DNA of 64,000 nt. It comes from Spirogloea muscicola (taxonomy: Eukaryota > Streptophyta > Zygnematophyceae > Spirogloeales > Spirogloeaceae). Location of the stretch: NCBI GenBank assembly GCA_009602725.1, contig WELB01000005.1:893323-957322 (forward strand), read 5' to 3'. The notes beneath the pieces are model-generated. The model made no database searches. It worked only from the letters and a program-made list of their open reading frames with translations, and was not told the DNA's origin. Position numbers and translations under genes: made by a program. Below are positions 36,486 through 47,339 of the stretch, one piece after another (position 1 is the first letter of the stretch; each line of letters opens with the position of its first letter).

Positions 36486-36845
36486 GCATTCGGTCCCTAA
36501 CCGGAAGGTTAGAACCGAATGCGTCCTTTATAAATTCGTGCTTGGGTATTCAGGGATACCCACCCGCCACGAGGAAGCACTCCGGCACAGCGGAGGACTT
36601 GCCCTGTGGCGCTGCCGCTTTGCAGCAGCTCCACCTCCTGGGCACGCGCTGCAGACTTTGAGTCTGTGCCTGAGCAGCGTCTGCAGGAGGCGTATCCAGG
36701 AGGTGGAGCTGCTGCCTAGCGGCAGCGCCACAGGGCAAGTCATCCGCTGTGCCGGAGTGCTTCCTCGTGGCGGGTGGTTGTCCCTAAATTCCCGAGCACT
36801 CAAATCCTGCATTCGGCTCTAACCTGTCCGTTAGGGACCGAACGC
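36486..36845. mobile_element. 360-bp foldback (MITE-like) element with TA target duplication
   Basis: The element is almost entirely one inverted repeat. The left arm, from GCATTCGGTCCCTAACCGG, pairs with the right arm ending CCGTTAGGGACCGAACGC. The interior blocks CACCCGCCACGAGGAAGCAC, TCCGGCACAGCGGA and CAGCAGCTCCACCTCCTGG recur inverted on the other side. The centre near 36660 folds as CAGACT-TTG-AGTCTG. TA flanks both ends (36484-36485 and 36846-36847). Each terminus is itself an imperfect ~38-bp palindrome. There is no coding capacity. The TA duplication suggests mobilisation by a Tc1/mariner-type transposase. Arm identity looks like about 85-90% by eye. Confidence 0.85.
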
Positions 36846-36889
36846 TACAAACTACGCGGAGCCGTCAGGCTGGGCAACAGGGCTCTTTC

Positions 36890-37145
36890 AGAATAGATTA
36901 GGAAGAGTCTTCCAGTAGAGGGCGATGGCTGTGATTGGCCAGCCCAACAAAAGAATGGATGAAGTTCGAAGGGGCCAGAAAAGTGCTAATCCCCCCCGTG
37001 TCAGCCGTTAAGAAGTCAGATAGGCTGACGCAGCGGTCCCTTGGCTGCCAAGAGAAGGGCCGTCAGACAACACGCGGGCTAGGACTGGCAGCCCGGCGAG
37101 GTGACCCACTGGCGGGAGCCGCCGGGGGCTCCTCTGTGCAAGAAG
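36890..37145. repeat. Hairpin repeat and unclassified repeat DNA
   Basis: A hairpin repeat copy at about 36905-36985 (GGCTGTGATTGGCCAGCCC...GATGAAGTTCGAAGGGGCC) is followed by GC-rich sequence similar to DNA next to the LINE tail at 47290-47340. No gene is seen. Confidence 0.5.
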
Positions 37146-37560
37146 GGCTCGCCTATTGAGGATAGGGGCTGGAAAAAGCCAGCCCAAAAGAGAACGAACA
37201 AAGACGAGAAGGGGCCAGGGGAAGCACCAAGAACAACAAGCACAAGAAGAAACTAAGCAGCTACGAAGCACTCAGTAACCCCTGCTGAGCAGCCTCAGGT
37301 CAGAGAGACTGGGTTCCTGGAAGCGGATTCCCTGGCCAAAGCCGGAGGCAGCAGCGAGGGCTCTGCCGCCACGCAGGTGCAGCGCGCGGGCCATAGACCT
37401 CTGTGCGCGGGGGAAAATCGAGTGTGTATCGAGAGATGAAGGGCCTGAGTGGCCAAGTACATAAGCACGCACGTTGACAGACGAACACAAGTGCTTACAC
37501 AAAGCTGACCCGCTCATAACCACAAGTCAGCACGTAGAGGTCGCTAAGTGATGCCCGAGC
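37146..37560 (-). repeat. Two LINE tails in tandem (truncated copies)
   Basis: On the minus strand, a LINE frame ends near 37480 with a type A 3'-UTR (GAGCGGGTCAGCTTTGTG...TGGCCACTCAGGCCC). This runs directly into a second LINE C-terminal fragment (37420-37272; ARALHLRGGRALAAASGFGQ...SLSDLRLLSRGY, stop). The second copy is followed by a type B 3'-UTR (37271-37146) with the GGGCTGGCTTTTTCCAGCCC hairpin. The arrangement implies one truncated copy inserted at or near the tail of another. Confidence 0.75.
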
Positions 37561-38200
37561 AGCGGGGGCGGTGCGGCACAGCAGAGCAACTCGTCGCGAC
37601 GTTACCGTTTGCGGCACCTGGCCAGGTGGGCGTGGACGCGTGCCGCGCCGCGTCGGGCCCCTGGCGCCCGCACAAGCCGGGGCGGGGGAGCCGCCGGCAG
37701 ATCTCCCCCGTCTCGGTTACCAGATCCGGTGGCCCCCCCGCCCGATTGTTCTCTCCCCGCAGTGTGGCTTTGCTGGGGTGGCTGTCGGCCCCGCTCCCTT
37801 ACCTTTTTTGCCCCCCCTCAACGAAGCGAAGGGCGTCGCGTTGTGTAGCCCCGTTCCTCTGCTTCAATCCTCCGCCTGAATAGCGTACTGGCTTGGGCTT
37901 GGCACCGCGCGCCTTCTCTTCTCCCTCTGCCTGAGCAATGCTTTTTGGCTTGGATTGGCCTCCCTTAAATCTCATGCGTAACGCGCGCCTTCTTTCTCCT
38001 GCCGTCCGATGAGAGGGTGCCGCTGGCGCCCCGAGGCGCATGGACGAGGAGGCCTTCGTTTTTGGGCTTTTTTTTGGCTTTTCCAGGCCCTATCCTTAAT
38101 GGGCGAGCCCTTTCTTCCAGAAGGGGGCGATAGTGAAAAAGGGCGCGGAGTCGCTCACCGTTGTGGTTGAGGTTGAAGAAATTGCGGCAGCCGGTCGATG
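37561..38200. repeat. GC-rich stretch with repeat fragments
   Basis: GC-rich sequence to about 37870. Then come two inverted GCGCGCGG-type modules (about 37905-37990, reading CACCGCGCGCCTTCTC and TAACGCGCGCCTTCTTTC) and a type B LINE 3'-UTR fragment at about 38057-38120 (+). No gene is supported. Confidence 0.5.
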
Positions 38201-38480
38201 GCGGGCCCTTGCCCTTCATAGAAATTAGGCGCGCGCGGTGCACATGAATAGAAAGGGAGGCCGAGCCAACAAGCCAGTACACTGTTGTGTGGATAGAAGG
38301 CGCGCGGTGCGCATGAAACAAAAGGGTAGCCATTTCAAGCCAATACATTCTTCAGGCAAAAGCTGCCAAAAGTGGAGCTACATGAGACGAAGCCCTGTGT
38401 GATTAGAAGGAGCTTAAAGTGGCTGACCGGGGTCGGCCCAGCGAGGCGCGCCGTGCGTATTGCATGTCAAGTGAGGCCAA
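38201..38480 (+). repeat. GCGCGCGG-type repeats, three units
   Basis: Units begin at about 38226, 38288 and 38440. The second (about 38288-38395) is the most complete in the window: GAAGGCGCGCGGTGCGCATG, AAAAGGGTAGCC, AGCCAATACATTCTTCAGGC, then GTGGAGCTACATGAGACGAAGCCCTGTG. They sit just upstream of the receptor kinase promoter. Confidence 0.65.
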
Positions 38481-38787
38481 ATCAAGCCAATACACCCTAA
38501 CGGTGGGCGAGGCCCCTCCGTCGCTGGCGCCAGGTGCGCCGGGGAGACGTCGCTTCCACCGGCCCTGGCCGGCTAGGGACGGCAGGTTGGCTCCGCTCTG
38601 CTCCCCCCGGCCCCCGCGCCCCCATAACCCTAGTGGCCGCCGCCGCCGCCGCCGCCGCCCTTGCGGCCCGCTCGAGGCCGCAGCCCGCCGGCTCTCGCGA
38701 CGCGCAGCGTGGAGGGAGCGCCGCAAGCGCGGTCGGGGCGCGGCCCACGCGGCTGCAGGCCGCTGCCGCCGCCCGCGCCTCCGCGGG

Positions 38788-41700
38788 ATGGCTCGCAAGT
38801 GGCCGCCGACGCTCGCCTCGGCTGCTGTGGCTGTGGCGAGCATCGTCGCTGCGGCGCTGGAACAGCCGACGAACCCGCCAGGTCTGCCACACTGGCACGG
38901 CTTCGTGGCATTGGCGGGCCATGGCGGGCTGCACGTCCACAGTGATGAGCACATCACTGAGGCATCATCAGGGCCACGTGCTGCGCTTCAGTCTTCTGAC
39001 CAGCAGCCTTGTGAAGGTAGCTCATATCCCCATCACGGTGGCTCACGAATGTGCAGGCTTCATCAGCATAGACTGCGGCCACGATTCGGGCAACTACCCT
39101 GTGGGCAACATCATTTGGCTAGATGATCAGGACTACACCGGTGGAACGATTGGGCCTCTTATCAAGACGCCCACTGACCAGGCGTTCATGGAAGCCACAA
39201 TACGTATCTTCCCAAGTGGCATAAAGGGCTGCTACAATATCCCCATCACTGAGCCCACTCGCTACTATGTGCGGCTCACCCATTGGTACTACGACTATGA
39301 CTCTCTGGGCGCGCCTCCAATCTTCAACATTTCTCTTGGGAACACGTTTGTCTACCAGAATGTCATGGACGACGTATCTATCAACACGCTAGAGTTCATA
39401 TACAATGCGAACACGTCAGTGTACATCTGTCTGCTGAAGGTGTGCATAAGCTGCTGTGTTGATCACAACGTTTTGACTTGCCCTCCGTTCTGTCTCTCAG
39501 ACAAGAGTGCATGCATCCTTACACTGACATTGCTGTAGAAAGGCTGTGCTAAAGAACGTGTAAGGTGTCCCTCACAATCTCTAGACTTCAGGGCAACAGT
39601 GACAGAGCCAAGACTCACAGACAGAATTACGTGACTGCCTGGCTATTGTTGGAGTGTCTGGGAAACTGTTAGGTCATTGTGTCATTGTTGCTTCTCCCAT
39701 GTTGAGTGCGTCATGGAGCCCTAGAGTGCTCATCTGATGTCAGTCGCTTGCCTCTCTTCAGGTCAAAGAAGTTCCTGTCATCAGTGGTCTTGAGCTTCGC
39801 AACCTCACTTCTGCGAGCTACAACAATTCCGCTTACAGTGACCAGATACTCTCCATGTGGTTTCGCTTGAATTGCGGGTCTGATATTTCCGATTCCAGTG
39901 GGGACGTCAAATATCCAAGTGACCCTCTGGATCGTATTTGGAGTCCCGATGCCTCACAATATGGGAACATCGACATCGAGCCAGCGGACAAGCTCGTTGC
40001 TTTGCATATTGCAAAGAACCTTACGGGCACTTTTGGCCCTCCAGACGAGATTCCAGCGTTTATCATCAACACTGCGCGCTCTGTGGCTGAACCAGGCCAA
40101 AGCCTTAATTACACCTTCAATGATTTGAGCTCTCCTGCAACCTACATCATATACCTCTACTTTGCCGAGATTGAGGAGGGGATTGTTGCTGGTTCGCGCA
40201 TCTTTGATGTACGGCTTAATGGGCAGACGGTGGCTAGTAAGTTGTTCTCATACGATGGCCCTCTTCTTCCCAGCAAGTCTGCAGCAGGAAGGCTTCTCTG
40301 AATACTCGCCCCTCAATGTTGCAGATGCCTTGACTAAACCCAGACCCTTGGCAATGAAAAACCGGTGCAATGCTATCCACACAAATTTACATCTTGTTCG
40401 ACATGCTGGTCTGCATTGATTCTAAACTACTGGTCCTGAACAGTAAGTAGCCTTGTACTCGGTCAGGTGGCGTGGACATCTATGCTAGGGTGGGGAAGAA
40501 CAGGCTGCTTTCCCTGTCTTTCACGGTCAGACTTGAGGAGCTCATGTTCATTGTCCTGGAGCTCAAACCCGTAGGGAAGTCGAAGCCTGTGATCAGTGGC
40601 ATTGACCTTGAACAGCTTGTCCCTTTGGCCAATACTACAAGCTCTTCAGATGGTATGACTTAGCGTGCTTTTTGATTCACTCTTGCAAGTTGGACTAGCC
40701 TCGCATTGCACAATTGTTCTTGCGGTAGATAAGCGCGCGCAGCTCTGCAGCAGTCACACCCTAGGTTGATGTGCATGAAGGTATCAACGACTTGGAGACA
40801 ATGCTTGTAGTTTGTCGCACCTGGACCAACCTTCTTGACCTGAAGTTGCCAGCTTGGCTGACCGTTCTACATTGACGGCATCAGAAGAGAGAAGAGCATG
40901 AGGGATTAGTTGCTGAAGCTTGTACTTGGACTCTTATCTCATGCAGCACAAGCGCTTCAGGATGCATATATCGCTTGGAGTAAGCCTGCACAATTGCAAG
41001 ACTGGATGGGGGATCCATGTGAACCTTATCCCTGGTCGGGCGTTTCTTGCAACTTCAGCACGACTCCTTATAGCGTCGATGGCCTGTGAGTTCAGCCGTT
41101 TGTTGCCAGGCCCTTCGCCATAGTAGCTACTAAGCCAAGCTTTGCAGCTTTGCACTGGTGCTTCTGGTGCCAGCTTTGTCTTCTGGATCAAGTCACTAGT
41201 CGAGGACCTCCGACATCTCAATATAGGAGGGGTTTGCTACCTATGGAGGTAGCAATAGCAAATGCTTCAGCCCTGACTTTTATATTCTTGGACGCAATAC
41301 AGCAATCTCAGCAGCTACAATCTAAGCGGCGGTGTTCCACCTGCACTTGTAAATTTGACTCAGCTGAAGAGCCTGTGAGTTTTCCACCACACATGGTTTC
41401 TCACGGTCTTAGAGCTACTACGTCCTTAAGCAGTCGGTGATGTATCAATCAAGCAATTCATGCTTCTGCCAAGCTATGCTTTGCTTCATATACAGCAGGC
41501 AAGTACCGCATGTGCAAATAGCTGCATCTAGTCCTATCTTTTGACCTATACTTATACCTGAATGTTGGTATGTCAGCTCTCTTGATAACAACTACCTCAC
41601 TGGACCTATTCCCGGAGCTATTGGTAGCTTACCACAGCTGAAGACTCTGTAAGCTGAAGCTGGGCTCCCTGCTTAGGCTCTAGTTTGCCCATCACACTCA

Positions 41701-44700
41701 TTTTTCAGGGTTTGTTGAATGAGTTGTTGTCAAGGCGTTCTAGGTGGTGGCTCCGCATACTCATCAGGAAGCTTCAATCTTTAGGAGCTAAGCAGAAGCT
41801 AGGCAAGCCGGAATCTATGTCTGCAGATACAAGCTTGACTCCAGACTTTCTTATGTTATGTTTTGGCAATATGCAGCGAGCTGCAAAATAATGCCTTGAG
41901 TGGCTCAGTCCCTCCGGAGCTCTTCACTTCAAAAAGCTTGACAAGAATGTGAGTGGGAAGAGGTCTAGGAAGACTGTAGCAGTCACACTGGCAATGATCT
42001 TGATTAGCTGGCAGATTCTTCCAGTTTTCTGTGTGGTCATCAAAGCTGTTGCTGATGTCAGGCATTATGGTGCTCACTTTCAATTCATTGTTGATTTCAC
42101 GATGCAGAGATCTCAGCAACAACCGCCTCAATGGCTCAGTCACAAATAGGAGCAATCCTGGTGTCACTATCTTGTAAGCACTAAAGCGACCTCCACTGTC
42201 CAATACGTGATGCACGTGCATGTATGATAATAGTGTCACCTCATAACTGCTATCCTGCAAGTTTGTCATTCTACTAGTTCAATATTCTTGACATTTTGGA
42301 ACTTGATCGTCATCCAGGCTCGATGGAAATGCTGGGCTTTGCTCGACAGTGGCAGGATACAACCTGCAGAATTGCAGTGCCACACCTTCTGGAAGTCCTC
42401 CCACGGTGGCACCAACCAGCAGCAAGAGCAGTAACACCGCTGTCATCGCAGGAGTAGTATGTGGTGGCCTTGCTGTATTTGCTATCCTCTGTGGAGCCAT
42501 CATCGTCTGGCTTCTTCGTACAAAGAAGAATCGCAACATGTCGAGTGTCATTGGATCGTCATCTCCCGGCACAAGTACACTCTTTGGATCCAATCTCCTG
42601 GATGCTGTTGTTCCTCATGGCTCGAGTATCTTGATGATGAGGAAGTTGACTTGGAGTGGAATGCGTTTGCAGGCTGACAGCTTGGTTGTATACGCTGTTG
42701 AATCGTGGTTGACAGTCAATGCGATATCTTGCATGAAATTTTTCATCTCTCTGCTCTTTGCTCCTGTACTTTGCATGAATTGCTCTCTGATATCCAACAT
42801 ACCTCAGTGAAGCTAGCTCAGGATAGAGTGCTCATGCCATGTTAATCAATCCTCACTAGCATTACATATTACTGACTAAGTTGTCGTGCTGTGCCAATCC
42901 ATCCCTGCAACAGCTGAATGGGAGAAGCCCAAGGAAGGCATTGTCATTCCCAATGGGCCTGGGGGTATGATCGCTGCCGTCAAGGGTGGTCACATGGCGC
43001 GCCAATTCTGCCTTGAGGAGATGAATGTGGCGGCAGGAGGTTTCATGCCAATCAATCAAATAGGAGTTGGTGGATTTGGAGGCGTCTGGAAAGGCACTCT
43101 CCCAGATGGCACTGTGGTTGCCATTAAGAAACGGTCTGGCAACTCTATGCAAGGCCAGCGGGAGTTCTACAATGAGGTAGGTATTGTGAGTTCTGAGCTA
43201 CTAATCTAATCTCTGCACCAATTGTGCAGATGAAAAATCTCATGCATGCTGACAGTGAGGACCTGACAGCAATTATTGTTTTGCCCCGTGCAGGTGGAGC
43301 TTCTTTCCCGCGTCCATCATAGACATCTGGTGAGCTTGATGGGCTTCTGCAATGAGAATGAACAACAAATTTTGGTCTACGAATACATGTCATTTGGGAC
43401 AGTGCGTGACCATCTGTATGGTAAGTGGGCTTGCTCAGTACTGCAAGGCTGAAATGCTTCTGAGACTTTCCATTGCTTGTCTCCATCTTTATGTGCAATT
43501 ATGCTCATAAGGTTGTTAGTGCAGTCAACTTCAAGATTTACTGGCAGACTAAGGCCACAGATACCCCTGTATCCTTGGCAGATAATGCCAGTAATCCCCT
43601 GGGTCAGTTGGAGTGGAGTCAACGTCTCAACATTGCACTCGGCGCTGCCAAAGGTGTGTCTTGTAGCTGGACCTTTGCTGCCCATATGATGCAACCACTA
43701 ACAGTCTTATGAGGTTCCTGGTGCCTAACAAGTTTGTACCTTTTGGTTGCCATGTCACTAGTGACGATAGTCTGTTGCTGCATTGGCCAGGCATTGAGTA
43801 CCTGCACACTGGGAGCAACCCTTCGATCATTCATCGTGATATCAAGACAAGCAACATCTTATTGGATGACAAGCTGGTTGCTAAGGTCGCTGATTTTGGT
43901 CTGTCAAAGACTGGACCTAATGAAGAAGGTGGACAAACGCATGTCTCCACAATGGTCAAAGGCACCGCTGGCTACCTTGACCCCGAGTAAGCTTCGTATG
44001 CTGTTCCTTATTACTGACTGCAGCTGCCCAGGAACAGCTTATATGTTTGCCGGATTTCCATACGTCCTGAATGATCATTGTCCAGGAGTACTTATGTCAC
44101 AGACCAATGCAGCTGCCAAGAGCAAAACCCATCACATCTCTTGCTTGTTACATATGGATTGTGACTGTACAAGCATGCTCTGCACTGTCACTGACCTCGG
44201 ACACACTTCTGCAGGTACTACACCATCCAGCAGTTGACCGATAAAAGCGATGTCTACAGCTTCGGCGTGGTGCTCCTTGAACTTATTACTGGCCGTGAGC
44301 CCATAAATCTCTACAGGCCTCGTCCGGAGTGGAGTTTGGTGGAATGGGTGAGCTCTCTGAGCGACTGTTCAGATTTGTTGACCCGTATTGATCTCTCCAT
44401 CACACTCACACTCATCACACTCATCACTCTCACTGTTTTGTGCAGGCTCGTCCAAACTTGCAAAGAGGCAATCTCAAGGGCATCGTTGACCCAACACTAG
44501 GAGAGGACTACTCTTTGGAAGCAATGTGGAAGGTAGCAGAAGTAGGCATCATGTGCGTGGAGCCTGTGGGAGACAATCGGCCATCAATGAGCGACGTTGT
44601 GAAGGAGCTCAAAGAAGCTGCCTCTATTGAGCTTGGAGGCAACCGCAGCAGAGGCACCTCTAACGTCACCTTCTCAGACTCGGCAGCTTCTGACCCCGAA

Positions 44701-44724
44701 GTGATTGTTGTGGAGGCGAGGTGA
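38788..44724 (+). CDS. Malectin-like / LRR receptor kinase, SYMRK/LRR-I type
   Basis: Sixteen exons: 38788-38881, 39057-39439, 39762-40236, 40467-40652, 40947-41085, 41303-41374, 41577-41648, 41877-41948, 42108-42173, 42318-42574, 42914-43176, 43294-43420, 43582-43653, 43791-43986, 44215-44347, 44446-44724. Sum 2886 nt, 961 aa. Signal peptide ([20 protein letters not shown]); malectin-like domain ~32-380 ([18 protein letters not shown]); GDPC motif ~401-404; four LRRs ~425-520, three on exons of exactly 72 nt; TM ~560-587 ([20 protein letters not shown]); kinase ~645-930 with [12 protein letters not shown]677 (VAIKK), [11 protein letters not shown] ~794 and GTAGYLDPE. An active plasma-membrane Ser/Thr kinase is expected; the ligand is unknown. 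The 3' border of the TM exon (phase-matched donor at 42575) is the weakest point; an extra exon at 42590-42680 is possible. The start follows a (GCC)n promoter. Confidence 0.91.
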
Positions 44725-44775
44725 TGAGCCGTCTAGGCATTGAGGTGCACACGTGCTGCATGCCAGGCGCGAGGC

Positions 44776-44889
44776 CTCACGAACCTCAAAGAGGCAAGAA
44801 GTTGGCCAGTCACCACCTAGGTGGTGGATGCATCCACGGATGGTGCCTACTTTGATGAGCTTGCAGCTTTCGTCTTTGCGGTTCGTGAG
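44776..44889 (+). other. Putative stem-loop downstream of the receptor kinase
   Basis: A 16-nt arm CTCACGAACCTCAAAG (44776-44791) is matched by the inverted arm CTTTGCGGTTCGTGAG (44874-44889) with one mismatch. Between them lies a perfect 16-bp palindrome CACCACCTAGGTGGTG (44811-44826). It starts 52 nt after the stop codon, so it is probably in the 3'-UTR. Function unknown. Confidence 0.6.
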
Positions 44890-45520
44890 ACTTCCAGATT
44901 CGCCTAACTGGCAAGATGTATATTATTGCTCTTCATTGTAGTCGCCTCTTTGATGCACTCTCTTGTGCATCAGTACTATGTTCACTCGGCTTCGTTACGG
45001 GGTTCTTAATTTATCAAAATCTTTGCCTCAACACTTGTCAGAAGTTCCCATGGGCTGATGACCTTTGAGAATGCATGATCTGGTCTGCACCTGCTGCACC
45101 ACTCCTTACAAAGGGCTGAATTCTGAAAGGGCAGCAGCGCTATTTCGGTTGGTTACTATCACCCAAGTATAATGGAGACTAGCGGAAGCCTCAATCACGC
45201 AGAGGAAGGTGCGTGGCAAAGCTGGATGCAAAGGCGCAAAGATGGAGCGCCAATTGGGGCTTTGGCGTAGCCCTTAGCAGCCCTCGCCCTGTTCAAGAGC
45301 TGCTTCTACTTCCTCTTTGGCGTACTGGGCTACTTTGGTGTCCCTCTCAATTTTCCACGCACCGCGCGTTTTCTCTCTCTCTCGGTGTAGCTGGTTGAAG
45401 CGGCTGACCGAGCAGGGGCCAGGCAGGGGCTGCCGGGCAGCGGCGGGCAGCTACGTGATCTGAGGAGCAGCGCCCATGGAGGGGGGTAGGGCGCAATGGC
45501 AGAAGGACAGCTCTGTCAAT
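44890..45520. other. Intergenic, mostly unassigned
   Basis: AT-rich 3' flank, then at about 45230-45400 fragments resembling the GCGCGCGG-type repeat (GGGGCTTTGGCGTAGCCC; CGCACCGCGCG reading inverted). No gene is visible. Confidence 0.4.
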
Positions 45521-46200
45521 GGAAGGTGGCTGTGAGAAGTAAGCTCATCTGAAGGGGGCGAGGGCTGTGAGAGGCCAGCTCAAAGAAAGAAAGAGAATGC
45601 GGCTGCTAAATCAAAAGAGCGGCTGTGAAAAGCCAGCCAGATGCACACATGTGTTCATAACGGAGCCACAGGCTAGGTAGACTAAGCTAGGCTCAAAGGA
45701 GTGAACAAGGTCTGAAAGAAAGGAAAGGACCGGAAGTCGAGTTGGGCCCGCGCGGGGCCTAGGTTGTCGGGCCAGGGCCGCGAGACTTTCAGATCGGAGA
45801 AGCCAGAGAAGAAGATAAAGAGAAAGGTGAACAGTGCACTTGTATGCGGCCAAGCCGAGCCAACTTCTATTTACACAAACAGCGAAGGAATTGCAAAGAT
45901 TGGGACACAGAGGAGGCTCTTCCAGGAGAGTAAGATAGGAGAAAGATGTCTTGCAGACGGGGGCGACAGCTGTGAAGGCCAGCACAAAAGGTACTCCCAA
46001 GGAGATGAGCAGTCTAACAGCCATGGCGTGGCTGTAGCCATCGACGGCCATTGCCACAGCCCCCTTTTGGAAAATTCACGCCTACAAGAAGTAGCTCTTA
46101 TTCAAGAGAGAAGAGAGGCTGCTCTACCAGATAGGGGGAGGGCTATCAGAAGATAGCCCACAGAAAAGGAGGCCAGCCCAAGAAGAAGTAGCAGCTATTC
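45521..46200. repeat. Hairpin repeats and unclassified repeat DNA
   Basis: Hairpin copies are at about 45530-45600 and 45600-45650 (GGCTGTGAAAAGCCAGCCAG). A 131-codon plus-strand frame (45764-46156) lies across repeat-like sequence and has no domain. I treat it as non-coding. Confidence 0.5.
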
Positions 46201-46560
46201 TGAAGGGAGAGAAGGCGAGCGGAGCGCTTGAAATGAAAGGGAAGCCAGTACATTCTTCAGGCAGAGTCTAGTGCACAGTCCGAAGGAGGCGGAGGGCTGT
46301 GAGGAGAGAGCTCTTCCCAAGATGGAGCGATCGCTTTGAAAGGCCAGCCCAAGCGAGGTGGACGGGGTCGCCGAAGAGAAGCAAGCGCGGCCATATTGAC
46401 TTGTGGCTGGGAGAGGCCAGCCTAAAGGAATGGACAAGGTCCGCCGAAAGGGGCCCGCTAGACAGAGAAGAAGAAGCTCTTCCACCGTAAGCCAGCGGCT
46501 CCGCAAGTGCCGAGTGCAAATGGTGCCCCTAGGAAGTAAAGAAGCAGCTCTCACAAGGAA
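46201..46560 (+). repeat. GCGCGCGG-type repeat followed by hairpin repeats
   Basis: GAGAGAAGGCGAGCGGAGCG at 46201 starts a GCGCGCGG-type unit to about 46275. It is followed by a short hairpin copy (about 46320-46350) and a GCAAGCGCGGCCA...TGGCTGGGAGAGGCCAGCC unit (about 46380-46450). Confidence 0.6.
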
Positions 46561-46800
46561 TTTCGTGTATTTGAAACAAACGAAGGCCAAATGACCAAGT
46601 ACAAAGGCAAGCACATCTTAAGACCTACATAACCTACAGTAGATTGACCCGCTCAAAAACCACGGGTCAAAACATAAAGGTCGCTAAGCGATGCCTGGAT
46701 ACTAGATGGCAGATACGAAGCCCTTCTGCCACCAACTAGAGCTCGCCCAGCTTTCTGGTGCAAAGCATCAGCCATGAGCACGCTGCACACAGGCCGAAAC
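46561..46800 (-). repeat. 5'-truncated LINE tail (type A)
   Basis: On the minus strand the frame ends ...SLSDLYVLTRGF and stop at 46653. It is followed by GAGCGGGTCAATCT and the type A 3'-UTR (GATGTGCTTGCCTTTGTACT...TTTCAAATACAC) that is also found alone at 34235-34315. The upstream part (GALVGGRRA-like) is diverged from the full copy. Confidence 0.75.
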
Positions 46801-46854
46801 TCGTCGTCGCAACAACGACAGATAAGCAGCTGAAAGAAGCAGCACTCACAGGTG

Positions 46855-47200
46855 GGGCGGGGGCTGTGGAAAGAAAGTGGCTCTCCCAATGGGGGCAAGG
46901 GCTGTGAAAAGCCAGCCCTAAAAGTATTGACAAAGGTTCGAAGGGTTTAGCCAGCCAAAAAAAGTCCGGACGAGGTCCAGTACCGGAGTCGGAGAGCAAG
47001 CCCGAGAGAAAGTGGGAACAGCCCAGGAAGAAGCAAGCGCGGCCAGATCAACTGGTGGCTGCGAGTGGCCAGCCCATAGAAATGGACAAGGTCTGAAATC
47101 AGCAAGCGCGGCCAGATTAACCGGTGGCTGGGAGAGGCCAGCCCAAAAGGAATGGATAAGGTATGAAGGAGCCGGAGCTCTAAGGACTGAGACAGCAGCA
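46855..47200 (+). repeat. Hairpin repeat plus a 64-66 bp tandem duplication
   Basis: A hairpin copy at about 46860-46945 is followed by two adjacent GCAAGCGCGGCCAGAT(C/T)AAC units (47033-47094 and 47099-47165). Each contains a TGGCTG(G/C)GAG(A/T)GGCCAGCCC hairpin and AATGGA(C/T)AAGGT. The same unit occurs alone at 62440-62510. Confidence 0.65.
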
Positions 47201-47339
47201 AGCGGACTCTCAGTAACCTCTAGTAACCTGAAAGAGGGGAGAGAAAAGGGAAGGAAAACGACAGGCCCAGGAACAGCTCGAGATCAGCCGAGGAAGAGCG
47301 GACACGGGAGGGCACGCGGCGCGAGGGGGCCGCCAGGGG

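Noticed and set aside
38788-44724. Assignment of the receptor kinase to the CrRLK1L (FERONIA) family
   Set aside because: LRRs and a GDPC motif between the malectin-like domain and TM, and many introns, fit the LRR-I/SYMRK type better.
45764-46156. 131-codon plus-strand frame as a gene
   Set aside because: It is built from repeat-like sequence and has no domain.
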